DNA from: Hyphomicrobiales bacterium
GTDB lineage: Bacteria; Pseudomonadota; Alphaproteobacteria; Rhizobiales; Rhizobiaceae
DNA length: 64,000 nucleotides
Reading direction: 5' to 3'
Assembly: GCA_900469625.1 (NCBI GenBank)
Contig: UBXV01000038.1
Coordinates: 62,001-126,000 of the forward strand
The stretch's first letter is position 1. Each line of letters opens with the position of its first letter. The notes under the pieces were generated by a model. The model saw only the letters and a program-made list of their open reading frames with translations, was not told the DNA's origin and did no database searches. The position numbers and the translations under genes were made by a program. Positions 48,903 to 57,394 of the stretch are shown here, in pieces.

Positions 48903-50651
48903 TCAGTCCTCCTGATACTGGCCCCGCACGCCTGTCGCGGCGATCGCCTCCTGCTTGGCTTTGTTTGCCCCCGATGCCTGGAAGGCACGAAATGCATCGT
49001 CGAGATCAGCGAACACGAATGTCGCTCCGATCTGGTCCAGAACCCCGGCGCGCTCCAGCAATTGCCTGACTTCGTCGTGAAGCTCCGCCAGCGCCAGCGT
49101 CGTGCCCTGCTTGGCAAGCTCATCATGCACCTCCGCCAGCATCACCGCCGCGGTGCTGTCGATCTGAACGATTGCGCTGGCGTCGAGCACGAACCAGCGT
49201 GTACCCGCGGGCAGCTCCTCGAAAATCGCCCGGAGACGCGATTGCACGTAGTCGGCGTTGAAGAACAGCAGACTGCCCTGGATCAGGCAGACCGCGAAAC
49301 CGGGCACGGGCCGGGCATCGGGCGTTCGATGAAGCTTGTAGAAGCCGTCGCGCCCGGCAAGCCGCCCGAGCAGCGCATCGCGTGGGAACATCATTTTCAG
49401 GAGCAGGTAGCTGAGCGTGGCAGCAATGGCGATGATCACCCCGTTCAGGACGCCGAGGCTGATGGCGCCCCACATGGTGACGAGCGCGAAGGCAAATTCC
49501 ACGCGACTGACACGCCAGATCTGCCTGAGCTCCCGGATGTCGATGAGGCTGATGGCGGCGGCCGCAAGGATAGCGCCGAGGGTCGGCGTCGGCAGGATGG
49601 TCAGCGCCCGCCCGAGATAGAGCAGAATGACGATGAGCGCTGCGGCCGATACCAGACCGGCGAGTTGCGACCTGCCGCCTGCCGAAAAATTGATGGCGGT
49701 TCGGGAGTCCGACATGCTCACCGGGAAGGCCCCGAACAGGCCCGCCGCGACGTTCGCCGCGCCGATGCCAACGAGCTCCTGGTCCGCGTCCACGCGTTCG
49801 CCGGCGCGATTGGCGAAGCTGCGTGCGGCGACGATGCCCGATCCGAAGCTGACGAGGAAAATCGCTCCGGCACCGAGCAGCACCTTGTCCAGCGGCAAGG
49901 CCCAGACCGAAGGCAGCGAGAGGGTCGGGATGGTCGACGGGATGTCGCCGACGACAGCAATGCCCATGCCCTTGAGGTCAAGGAGAGCCGACAGGATCAC
50001 CGAGATCACGATGGCGATCACTGGCCCGGGCACCGGAAGGCGGAACGCCGTCGCGGTCTGCAGCAGCAAGAACATAGAGCCTGCCAGCAGCACCGACGGC
50101 CAATGAATGTCACCGCTCTTTCGCAGAAGCTCCAGGATCGGCGCGAAAAGCCCGTCTGCCTCGATGGAAAGACCTGTGACGCGACTGATCTGACCAACCA
50201 GGATCGACAGGGAAATGCCGGCAAAGAAGCCGACCAGGATGGGCCTAGAGAGGAAGGTCGCCAGGACGCCAAGATGCAGGAGACGCGCGGCAAGGCAAAA
50301 TCCGCCGACGGCGAGCGCCAGGGCGGCGGCGATGCCGACGCGGTCTATCGACGCGGCAGCCGGCATTGCCGCGATGATCGAGGCGATTGCCGCGGCGAGC
50401 ACCGTCATGGTGGCGGCATCCGGGCCGACGATCATGCGATGCGACGGACCGAAGATTGCATAGGCAACAGGCGCGGAAATGCTGGCATAGAGCCCGACCT
50501 CGGGGGGGAGGCCAGCGATCGCCGGATAGGCAATCGCACTGGGCAGCCCGACGGCTGCTATCGCCAATCCTGCCGAAATATCGTTCGCAAGCCAGGCGGC
50601 GCGAAAGCCACCAAAACCAGAGAAGACCGGCAGATGAAAGCGACCTCCCAT
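48903..50651 (-). CDS. SulP-family anion transporter with STAS domain
   Basis: A 582-residue SLC26/SulP transporter. About 11-12 membrane helices span residues 20-420, starting DISAGLAIAAVGLPSAIAYPAIAGLPPEVGLYAS, the diagnostic SulP entry block. A cytoplasmic STAS domain (residues 450-560) carries WFVLDASAIVQIDSTAAVMLAEV. The substrate may be sulfate, bicarbonate or another anion. GGGAG precedes the ATG at 50651; a TTG at 50672 is a weaker start. Only two bases separate its stop from ppk2. Confidence 0.92.
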   Translation of the reverse strand: MGGRFHLPVFSGFGGFRAAWLANDISAGLAIAAVGLPSAIAYPAIAGLPPEVGLYASISAPVAYAIFGPSHRMIVGPDAATMTVLAAAIASIIAAMPAAASIDRVGIAAALALAVGGFCLAARLLHLGVLATFLSRPILVGFFAGISLSILVGQISRVTGLSIEADGLFAPILELLRKSGDIHWPSVLLAGSMFLLLQTATAFRLPVPGPVIAIVISVILSALLDLKGMGIAVVGDIPSTIPTLSLPSVWALPLDKVLLGAGAIFLVSFGSGIVAARSFANRAGERVDADQELVGIGAANVAAGLFGAFPVSMSDSRTAINFSAGGRSQLAGLVSAAALIVILLYLGRALTILPTPTLGAILAAAAISLIDIRELRQIWRVSRVEFAFALVTMWGAISLGVLNGVIIAIAATLSYLLLKMMFPRDALLGRLAGRDGFYKLHRTPDARPVPGFAVCLIQGSLLFFNADYVQSRLRAIFEELPAGTRWFVLDASAIVQIDSTAAVMLAEVHDELAKQGTTLALAELHDEVRQLLERAGVLDQIGATFVFADLDDAFRAFQASGANKAKQEAIAATGVRGQYQED

Positions 50652-50841
50652 TGCGCACTCCCTCACGGGCAACCGAATGGTCTTCGATCTCTACGCCTTC
50701 ACGCGCCCGCGCGCGTTGCGCAATCGAGAGGCTCGCGGAAATCCGGAGGCTCGCCGACCACCCAACATACCGTTCAGCCGCCCGAGCGGCCTGTAGCATC
50801 GTGTAACATCGGTGTGTCCGGCCGCGCGGACGCCAAAGGAC

Positions 50842-52599
50842 CTATTCCTGCGGCACGTCCAGCCCGGCACCGCGGATGCCTTCCATGAACTTCGCCTGGT
50901 CGACCGGGCGAGCGACACGAATGGCAACTTCGGTGCGGATATTCGCCACGATTTCAGGTGCGTTGGCACGCAGCCATTGCAGCTCGATGGCCGCTTCCTT
51001 CGTCTGCCCGGAGCGACCGAGGATCGCGAGCAATATCAGGTGGTAGATCGGATTGGTCTGCATATCGGCGAGCCGGGCCCAGCGCTCCGCCCCCGGATAG
51101 TCGCCCGCGATGTAGGAGCAGACGGCCAGGGCCGTTTCGAAGTAACCGAGCGGCCCCGGATTGCGCTCAACGGCTCCGCCGACCAGCCCGCAGCCTTGCG
51201 CCCATTCACCCGACAAGGCCAGCCGGAAGCCATATTCGCCCGCAAGTTCGGTATCGTTCGGGTTGAGGGCCATCGCGCGCGCGCCGATGTTCAGCGCCGC
51301 ATCGACCTCGCCGCGAAAGAACAGGCTAAGCATCTCCGCCTGCAGGGCCCGCACGTTCTGCGGGTCGAGCTCGACCGCACGCGCGGCGGTTTCGATCGCT
51401 CGGTCCAACGAGACCGGCGACGTTTGGTTGAAGCGATAGCGGAAGCGAAGCTCGTCGATATAGGTCAAAGACAGCAGCGCCCAGGCGGTGGCATAGTTCG
51501 GGAACCTGGCGACCGCCTTCTGCAGGCAGGTCTGCACCGAAGCGTGCGTTTGAGGATCGAGGCTTGCCCGATAGCCGTAATAGGAAAGCGTACAGGCATA
51601 GGCATCCCAGTCCTGCGGCGGCGATTGCCCGAGATTGGTGGCATCGGCCTGAAAGATGATGCCATAGGGCTGGGCCAGCGCCGTCGCGACCGACCGCGCC
51701 ACCTCCCCTTCAATCGTCAGCAGATTGCCGACATCCAGCACCTCGTCGTAGTTGGCGGCCCAAAGGATGGATTGATCCGAACGTTGAACCAGGCGGAAAC
51801 CCAGTCGCAATTTGGTGTTGTCCAGGCGGACACTGCCTTGCAGGGCATAGAGGGGCAACTTCGTGGGTGGCAGGCTGGCATCGGGCAACGCGGAGGGTGG
51901 CCCGACCACAACGGTGATTTCCTTGAACTTGACGATCTGGCTGATCACCTCGTCGGTGAGGCCACGGGCGATCGTCGACGAGAGTTGGCCATCGGACAGG
52001 TCCTCGAAAGGCTCGACGAGCAGGCGGGGGATTGCCGGCCGAGCATCGCCCTGCGCCAGCGTGGCAGGGCTTTCGGGCGCAGTCAGCTGCCGCAGCCGCG
52101 GAACGAACGTCATGATCAGCGCAGTCATGATCAACGCAACGATACCGAAGGTCAGCGAGCGCCATTCCGGCCGCGGCGACCGGGTATCGTCATCGATCTC
52201 GCGCTGGCCGTCGAGGGCGATCGTTTCGCGTCGCGTAAAGGTCGGGACATATCCGCCTTTTGGCATGGCAATGATGATCGGATCGTCGCGGCCGGCAACG
52301 AGATAGTAGCGCTCAAGCGCCCGGCGCACCCGGCCTGCCTCGATGCGCACGGCCGGATCCGCCTGCGCGTCGAAGGACGCTTCCCTGCCGAAAACTTCCG
52401 TTGCGATCGTATAGGCCTTGATCCGCCCGGCCCGTCCGGCGATTGCCTCTTCGATGACGTAGCCCAGAAACTTGCGCGCGCGTTCGGGCGTGTCGAACTC
52501 GGGACTGGACCGAACTCGATCGAGTTGCGCGCGGATCTCAAGTTCGCTCGGGAGCGTTGCCGCTCGGTCAGCGGCACTCGCTCTCATGGCAAGAGTCAT
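50842..52599 (-). CDS. Membrane-anchored TPR protein with N-terminal winged-helix-like domain
   Basis: A 585-residue protein. Residues 30-125 match a rhizobial N-terminal module with KAYTIATEVFGREASFDAQADPAVRIEAGRVRRALERYY and MPKGGYVPTF, probably DNA-binding and CadC-like in arrangement. One membrane helix lies at about 150-168 (FGIVALIMTALIMTF). A TolB-like/COG5616 region follows (LLVEPFEDLSDGQLSSTIARGLTDEVISQI) with ALQGSVR and ILWAANYDEV. TPR repeats occupy the last 250 residues. Relatives are often mislabelled adenylate cyclase, but no cyclase domain is present here. A membrane-anchored one-component regulator is inferred. Neighbours suggest stress or anion-related targets. Confidence 0.82.
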   Translation of the reverse strand: MTLAMRASAADRAATLPSELEIRAQLDRVRSSPEFDTPERARKFLGYVIEEAIAGRAGRIKAYTIATEVFGREASFDAQADPAVRIEAGRVRRALERYYLVAGRDDPIIIAMPKGGYVPTFTRRETIALDGQREIDDDTRSPRPEWRSLTFGIVALIMTALIMTFVPRLRQLTAPESPATLAQGDARPAIPRLLVEPFEDLSDGQLSSTIARGLTDEVISQIVKFKEITVVVGPPSALPDASLPPTKLPLYALQGSVRLDNTKLRLGFRLVQRSDQSILWAANYDEVLDVGNLLTIEGEVARSVATALAQPYGIIFQADATNLGQSPPQDWDAYACTLSYYGYRASLDPQTHASVQTCLQKAVARFPNYATAWALLSLTYIDELRFRYRFNQTSPVSLDRAIETAARAVELDPQNVRALQAEMLSLFFRGEVDAALNIGARAMALNPNDTELAGEYGFRLALSGEWAQGCGLVGGAVERNPGPLGYFETALAVCSYIAGDYPGAERWARLADMQTNPIYHLILLAILGRSGQTKEAAIELQWLRANAPEIVANIRTEVAIRVARPVDQAKFMEGIRGAGLDVPQE

Positions 52600-52735
52600 A
52601 GTCTCCCCCTATGCCCCGATGGCCACGCAGACTTGGGGGTCCCGTATGCTCCCGTAATTTACGTGCCCGATCACAGCATAACACAATATAAGATTGCACG
52701 CATGCATCGTGTCGCGCTTCGAACGGAGGATCGGC

Positions 52736-52990
52736 ATGAACTGGAATTCCCATGGGGCAAAGCAGGGCTTGGAGGCGGCGTCGCGCCGGTTTCCGCTGCT
52801 GTCTCTGAAGATCAGGTCACGCGCGCTGAAAGACGAGACGTTCAGAGGCATCTGCGCCGATCTTGCCGATGCCGAAACGGCGCTCGCGTCCGTGGACAGG
52901 CTTCCACCCCATCTGCGCGAGGAACGTCGGGCTGAATTTGAAGACATGATCGAGAGCCTAGCCCTGGAGATCAAGCAGTGCCTGACATAG
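52736..52990 (+). CDS. Small hypothetical protein, 84 aa
   Basis: Starts MNWNSHGAKQGLEAASRRFP with GGAGG eight bases upstream, so translation is likely. The 84 residues are helical and charged, with no membrane segment or cysteine pair beyond CADLADAET and IKQCLT. The gene lies divergently from the TPR regulator and immediately upstream of another small gene and a universal stress protein. Family not recognised. Confidence 0.75.
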   Translation: MNWNSHGAKQGLEAASRRFPLLSLKIRSRALKDETFRGICADLADAETALASVDRLPPHLREERRAEFEDMIESLALEIKQCLT

Positions 52991-53029
52991 CCCGTGCGGC
53001 AGAGGGACCAGGCGAAGGCGAGGACCACA

Positions 53030-53401
53030 ATGACCCGCAAAAACTCCATTCTGGCCGAGACCGGGCCATACTGGACGCGGCCCCTGCCCGTATACCCGCT
53101 TGAGCTTCATCCCGCTCTGCTGCACGAAATCGAAGGTCGGGAAGACAGCAGTGCATTCGAAGCCTACATGCTGATGATTTTCGATGACGTCGCGAGCCAT
53201 CCGTCGGGAATCATGGAGATTGTGGTCAATCCGCAGACGCGCTGCGCCTGCGCTCTGTACGAAGCCAAGCGCCCAAGCCGTCCGCTTTCGCGCCGCTTTT
53301 CCAACGATGCCACCAAGCCGTTTTGGCTGAAGGCAAGAACCGCGCAGCAGGCAGCCAACAAACTCTACCGTGCCATCGTCGAGCAGGCTCACGAGATTTG
53401 A
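53030..53401 (+). CDS. Hypothetical protein, 123 aa
   Basis: Starts MTRKNSILAETGPYWTRPLP with GAGGACCACA upstream. It shows a beta/alpha pattern (YPLELHPALLHEIEGREDSSAFEAYMLMIFDDV, then PSGIMEIVVNPQTRCACALYEAK) and an amphipathic C-terminal helix. No membrane segment or known catalytic motif is seen. It sits 39 bp after the 84-aa gene and 47 bp before the universal stress gene, all on the plus strand, probably in one operon. Family not recognised. Confidence 0.77.
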   Translation: MTRKNSILAETGPYWTRPLPVYPLELHPALLHEIEGREDSSAFEAYMLMIFDDVASHPSGIMEIVVNPQTRCACALYEAKRPSRPLSRRFSNDATKPFWLKARTAQQAANKLYRAIVEQAHEI

Positions 53402-53448
53402 TCGCGAGCGTCAGGCGCGACGCCGCCACACAACATGAAGGGCAAGCC

Positions 53449-54291
53449 ATGCCTCTCAAGACCATACTCGTTTTCCTTGATTGTCCGCCGGCGGGCCAAC
53501 CGCGCGCACGCTACGCCGCCAACTTGGCACGTCGCCACGGCGCCCACCTGGTCGGGGTCTATGTCGCACCATCCGGATGGCAAGGCGATCATGCCAGTTG
53601 TTTTGCCCGCGGCCAGGATGCGATCCGCGAGGTCATCGAACGACATAAGGCCGAGGAGACATCAGCATCGCAGGCAGCACTGCAAAGCTTCAAGGCACTG
53701 ACGGAGCGCGAGGGCATCAACTTTGACTTCCGCATCATTCGGGAGGGCGATGCCAATGAAGACGGCAAGTTGCATTCTTTGCACGCAGACCTTGTCATTT
53801 CAGGTTTCCCCGGCCCGGGAGGACTGCCGTACAACTGGTCGCCGGAAGACATGCTGCTGGCGACCGGAGTGCCGCTGCTGATCGTTCCCGAGACCTGGAA
53901 TTCAAACTCGGTCGGCGAACATATCGTCGTTGGCTGGAATGCCAGTCGCGAGGCCCGCCGGGCGATCGCAGATTCGCTGCCCTTGTTGATCGCGGCGAGA
54001 TCTGTTTGCGTTGTCCTGGTTGATTGCGACGACAACGCCCGTGACGGCCAGACGCCCGGCGCAGATATCGCGCAGTACCTGAGCCGACATGGCGCGAAGG
54101 TCGAGGTGGAGCACACCCGGTCGGCGGACCATTCCGTTGCCGACGTACTTCAGATGGCGGTTCAGCGACACAATGGCGACATGCTCGTTGTTGGCGCCTA
54201 CAGCCACTCCCGCCCCCGGCAGACACTCTTCGGCGGCGTGACGCGCTCCCTGCTTTCGCATGTCGCGGTGCCGTTGCTCATTGCCCACTGA
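53449..54291 (+). CDS. Universal stress protein, tandem UspA domains
   Basis: A 280-residue protein of two Usp domains. The first begins MPLKTILVFLDCPPAGQPRARYAANLARRHGAHLVGVYVA. The second begins HIVVGWNASREARRAIADSLP and ends with the nucleotide-site-like VVGAYSHSRPRQTLFGGVTRSLLSHVAVPLLIAH. The G-2x-G-9x-G(S/T) pattern in the second domain suggests ATP binding. GGGCAAGCC precedes the ATG at 53449; an upstream frame to 53323 overlaps the previous gene and is not used. Usp proteins respond to energy, redox and stationary-phase stress, and it is probably the third gene of an operon with two small unknown proteins. Confidence 0.9.
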   Translation: MPLKTILVFLDCPPAGQPRARYAANLARRHGAHLVGVYVAPSGWQGDHASCFARGQDAIREVIERHKAEETSASQAALQSFKALTEREGINFDFRIIREGDANEDGKLHSLHADLVISGFPGPGGLPYNWSPEDMLLATGVPLLIVPETWNSNSVGEHIVVGWNASREARRAIADSLPLLIAARSVCVVLVDCDDNARDGQTPGADIAQYLSRHGAKVEVEHTRSADHSVADVLQMAVQRHNGDMLVVGAYSHSRPRQTLFGGVTRSLLSHVAVPLLIAH

Positions 54292-54332
54292 GCGCGTGCC
54301 TTCCGGCACGACCAGATCGACCGCTTAAACCG

Positions 54333-54367
54333 ATGCAGGCGCAGGCGGGATCCGCCTGCGCCTGCAT
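54333..54367. terminator. Long perfect hairpin between usp and metY genes
   Basis: ATGCAGGCGCAGGCGG and CCGCCTGCGCCTGCAT form a perfect 16-bp stem with a three-base loop between the convergent genes. There is no T-run, but stem strength and location suggest it blocks readthrough in both directions. Confidence 0.65.
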
Positions 54368-54427
54368 TACGTGATGGGCCTCACCGGGCATCGTCAAGGA
54401 TGTCCAGCGGCCGCCTCCAGAAGCGCG

Positions 54428-55711
54428 TCAGATCTTGGCGAGCGACTGTTCGAGGTCAGCGATGATATCGGAGACGTCTTCGATGCCGACGGACAGGCGC
54501 ACATCGTCGGGGCCTGCCCCCGCCGCGACCTGCTGCTCCGGCGTCAACTGACGATGGGTGGTCGAGGCCGGATGGATGACGAGCGAACGGGTGTCGCCGA
54601 TATTGGCAAGGTGCGAGAACATCTCCAGCCCCTCGACGAAACGCTTGCCTGCTTCGTAGCCGTCCTTGAGGCCAAAGGTGAAGACAGCGCCCGCCCCCTT
54701 CGGCGAGTAGCGCTTCTGCAGCCCGTTGTTCGGATCCTCGTCAAGGCCGGCATAGTTGACCCAGGATACCTTGTCGTGGCTCTTCAGCCACGTGGCGACG
54801 GCGAGCGCGTTGTCGCAATGGCGCTGCATGCGCAGCGGCAGCGTCTCGACGCCGGTCAGGATCATGAAGGCGTTGAACGGCGAAATGGCCGGGCCGAAAT
54901 CGCGAAGGCCGAGAACGCGTGCTGCGATCGCGAACGCGAAATTGCCGAACACCTGGTGCAGCACGACACCGGCATATTCCGGGCGCGGTTCCGAAAGCAT
55001 CGGGTACTTGCCGGATTTCGACCAGTCGAAGGTGCCGCCGTCGACGATGACGCCGCCCATCGAATTGCCATGACCGCCGATGAACTTGGTCAGCGAATGC
55101 ACGACGATGTCGGCACCGTGCTCCAGCGGGCGCAGCAGGTAGGGCGTCGCCATCGTGTTGTCGACGATGAGCGGCAGGCCGTGCTTGTGCGCAACCTCGG
55201 CAATCGCGGCGATGTCGACGAAGGTGCCGCCCGGATTGGCGAGGCTCTCGATGAAGATGGCCTTGGTGCGGGCATCGATCTTGGCTTCGAAGCTCGCAGG
55301 ATCGCTCGGATCCGCCCAGCGTACATGCCAGTCGAAGGATTTGAAGGCATGACCGAACTGATTGACCGAGCCGCCGTAAAGCCGGTTGGCAGCGACGAAG
55401 TTGTCGCCCGGACTCATGATGGTGTGGAACACGAGAAGCTGGGCCGCATGGCCCGATGCAACCGCCAGTGCCGCCGTTCCGCCTTCAAGCGCTGCCAGGC
55501 GCTCTTCGAGCACCGCCTGCGTCGGGTTCATGATGCGGGTGTAGATATTGCCGAACTGCTGCAAGCCGAAGAGTGCAGCGGCATGGTCGGTGTCGTTGAA
55601 GACGAAGCTGGTCGTCTGGTAGATCGGCGTCGCCCGCGCGCCCGTCGTCGGATCTGGTTGCGCTCCGGCGTGGATTGCGAGCGTGCTGAAACCAGGATTG
55701 TCTTTCGTCAT
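54428..55711 (-). CDS. metY: O-acetylhomoserine sulfhydrylase (aminocarboxypropyltransferase)
   Basis: A 427-residue pyridoxal-phosphate enzyme of the Cys/Met metabolism family. The PLP lysine lies in HSLTKFIGGHGNSMGG. GFSTLAIHAGAQPDPTTGARATPIYQTTSFVF is the canonical start of the family. Features pointing to MetY rather than cystathionine enzymes are length, FNDTDHAAALFGL and the C-terminal LSVGIEDVSDIIADLEQSL. It makes homocysteine from O-acetylhomoserine and sulfide. GGGAGGG lies upstream of the ATG at 55711. A structured leader precedes it, but no known S-adenosylmethionine riboswitch class was recognised. Confidence 0.93.
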   Translation of the reverse strand: MTKDNPGFSTLAIHAGAQPDPTTGARATPIYQTTSFVFNDTDHAAALFGLQQFGNIYTRIMNPTQAVLEERLAALEGGTAALAVASGHAAQLLVFHTIMSPGDNFVAANRLYGGSVNQFGHAFKSFDWHVRWADPSDPASFEAKIDARTKAIFIESLANPGGTFVDIAAIAEVAHKHGLPLIVDNTMATPYLLRPLEHGADIVVHSLTKFIGGHGNSMGGVIVDGGTFDWSKSGKYPMLSEPRPEYAGVVLHQVFGNFAFAIAARVLGLRDFGPAISPFNAFMILTGVETLPLRMQRHCDNALAVATWLKSHDKVSWVNYAGLDEDPNNGLQKRYSPKGAGAVFTFGLKDGYEAGKRFVEGLEMFSHLANIGDTRSLVIHPASTTHRQLTPEQQVAAGAGPDDVRLSVGIEDVSDIIADLEQSLAKI

Positions 55712-55728
55712 TCATCCCTCCCATGACG

Positions 55729-55768
55729 AGGGTGCCGCGCCTCCCGTGGAGCCGCCCAAAGGCACCCT
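55729..55768 (-). promoter_or_regulatory. Hairpin leader immediately upstream of metY
   Basis: On the minus strand AGGGTGCC pairs with GGCACCCT (8 bp) around a 24-base arm that contains a further CTCC/GGAG stem. It ends 18 bp before the metY ATG, so it directly abuts the ribosome binding site. It does not resemble the SAM-II consensus known for alphaproteobacterial met genes. Function is inferred only from position. Confidence 0.4.
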
Positions 55769-55927
55769 ATCGCTTTGATTCCAGGCATCGAGCGTGTCGA
55801 GGATCGCCTTCGATCTCGGGCGCGTGCACTGGAGCGGCGGCACTATTCCAGAGCCGCCCCACATGGTCAAAGAAAGATTTTTTCAAAACTGACGGTTGCG
55901 CGAAACAACGCTGCGGCCGACCCGGCG

Positions 55928-56356
55928 TCAGCCGATCAGGCGCGGATACTCCATCGCCGGACAGCGATCCATCACCACCTTGATGCCGGCCGCCTCCGCC
56001 TTGGCAGCAGCCCCGTCATGGCGCACGGACAGTTGCCCCCAGATTGCCTTCGGCAGGGTCTCCAGCGCCAGGATTTCGTCGACGAGCCCCGGCAGTGCAT
56101 CGGCCGCGCGAAAAACGTCGATCATGTCGATCGGAACCTTTATGTCGGCAAGCCTTCCAACGACAGGTTGATCGAGGATCGTCTTGCCGACATGGCCCGG
56201 ATTGACGGGAATGACGCGGTAACCCTTGCGCAGGAGAAAGGCCATGACCCGATGGCTCGGTCGCTCGGCGTTCGGCGACGCACCAACGAGCGCGATCGTC
56301 TGCGTCGAGCGCAGGATGTCGGCGAGGTAATAATCCGGGTAGGCGTCGTGGTTCAT
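55928..56356 (-). CDS. CoA-binding domain protein
   Basis: A 142-residue Rossmann-like CoA-binding protein of the YccU type. It begins MNHDAYPDYYLADILRSTQTIALVGASPNAERPSHRVMAFLLRKGYRVIPVNPGHVG, with the GASPN loop at the CoA/nucleotide site, then IDMIDVFRAADALPGLVDEIL and GQLSVRHDGAAAKAEAAGIKVVMDRCPAMEYPRL. The function of stand-alone members is unclear. An alternative ATG lies at 56374; neither has a strong Shine-Dalgarno sequence. The gene precedes metY on the same strand with a 216-bp gap. Confidence 0.87.
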   Translation of the reverse strand: MNHDAYPDYYLADILRSTQTIALVGASPNAERPSHRVMAFLLRKGYRVIPVNPGHVGKTILDQPVVGRLADIKVPIDMIDVFRAADALPGLVDEILALETLPKAIWGQLSVRHDGAAAKAEAAGIKVVMDRCPAMEYPRLIG

Positions 56357-56554
56357 CTTCTGATCCGAATTCATCTGGTGAGGGCGGCTATAGTCGGCAC
56401 GACTGCGGTGGGTGTCAATCGAACGCCGGATCTCCAAGGCGAACGAGCGTGAGACCATGTGATCCGGGCTTCCGCCAGTTTCCGGTTGCTTTTCCCGTAC
56501 AGCGGCGCGACAACGCTGGCAACGGCCTGCCCTATCGTCCACCGAGGTTTCATC

Positions 56555-57391
56555 TTGCCCCTTGATGTCATTGCGCTCGTCCTTTTCGGGGCGCTTTTGC
56601 ACGCGACCTGGAATGCCCTGGTCAAGGCGGGTTCGGAAAAATCGCTCGATGCGGCCATGATCGCGCTTGGCGCAGCCGTCGTCGCCATCCCGCTTTTGCC
56701 GTTCCTGCCGTTACCTCAACCGGAAGCTTGGCCTTATATCCTGGTCTCGGCGGTCTTCCAGTTTGCCTATTTCCAGCTGGTCGCCGCCTCCTATCGCGCT
56801 GGCGATATCGGCCTCGTCTACCCATTGATGCGCGGTGTAGCTCCACTGATCGTCGCCTCCACCAGCAGCGTCATCATCGGCGAAAGGCTGACGACCGGTG
56901 CGATGGCGGGTGTGCTGACAATCAGCGTGGGTGTTTTGACGCTGGCGTTCGAATCGCGAAAGGGAGGCAAGCACGCGATCATTCTGGCACTGCTCAATGC
57001 CTGCGTGATTGCATGCTATACCTTTGTCGACGGTATCGGCGCCCGCGTATCGGGCAACGCCATCGCCTACACGCTGTGGATGGCGCTGCTGCCGCCAGTG
57101 CTGCTTTTCACCTGGGCCTTCGCGCGCCGCGGCGTCAAACCCGTCCTTCGCCACGTCTACAAGAACTGGTGGCGCGGCCTCGTCGGTGGCGCAGGGTCGA
57201 TCGGCGCCTACGGGCTCGCGCTCTGGGCGATGACGAAGGCGCCAGTAGCGTCGGTCGCCGCACTGCGCGAAACCTCGATCCTGTTTGCCGTCGTCATCTC
57301 GGTGGTGTTCCTTAAAGAGCGCGTCAGCGTCTGGCGCATTGCAGCTGCCTGCGTCATCGCGCTCGGCGCGCTTCTTCTGAAGCTTGCCTGA
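56555..57391 (+). CDS. EamA/DMT family transporter
   Basis: A 278-residue protein with about ten membrane helices and two EamA repeats. Family blocks are LVLFGALLHATWNALVKAGSEKSLDAAMIALG and VASVAALRETSILFAVVISVVFLKERVSVWRIAAACVIALGALLLKL. It starts at a TTG (56555) with GAGG seven bases upstream and a hydrophobic helix at once; an upstream ATG frame (56459) has a polar N-terminal extension without a binding site. Substrate unknown; small-molecule export is typical. It is a second EamA protein in this window, unlike ribN not preceded by a riboswitch. Confidence 0.87.
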   Translation: MPLDVIALVLFGALLHATWNALVKAGSEKSLDAAMIALGAAVVAIPLLPFLPLPQPEAWPYILVSAVFQFAYFQLVAASYRAGDIGLVYPLMRGVAPLIVASTSSVIIGERLTTGAMAGVLTISVGVLTLAFESRKGGKHAIILALLNACVIACYTFVDGIGARVSGNAIAYTLWMALLPPVLLFTWAFARRGVKPVLRHVYKNWWRGLVGGAGSIGAYGLALWAMTKAPVASVAALRETSILFAVVISVVFLKERVSVWRIAAACVIALGALLLKLA

Positions 57392-57394
57392 CGG

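Noticed and set aside
48762-50888. 708-aa plus-strand frame opposite sulP and ppk2
   Set aside because: Antisense of two well-supported genes; the translation is a low-complexity Arg/Asp/Gln-rich product.
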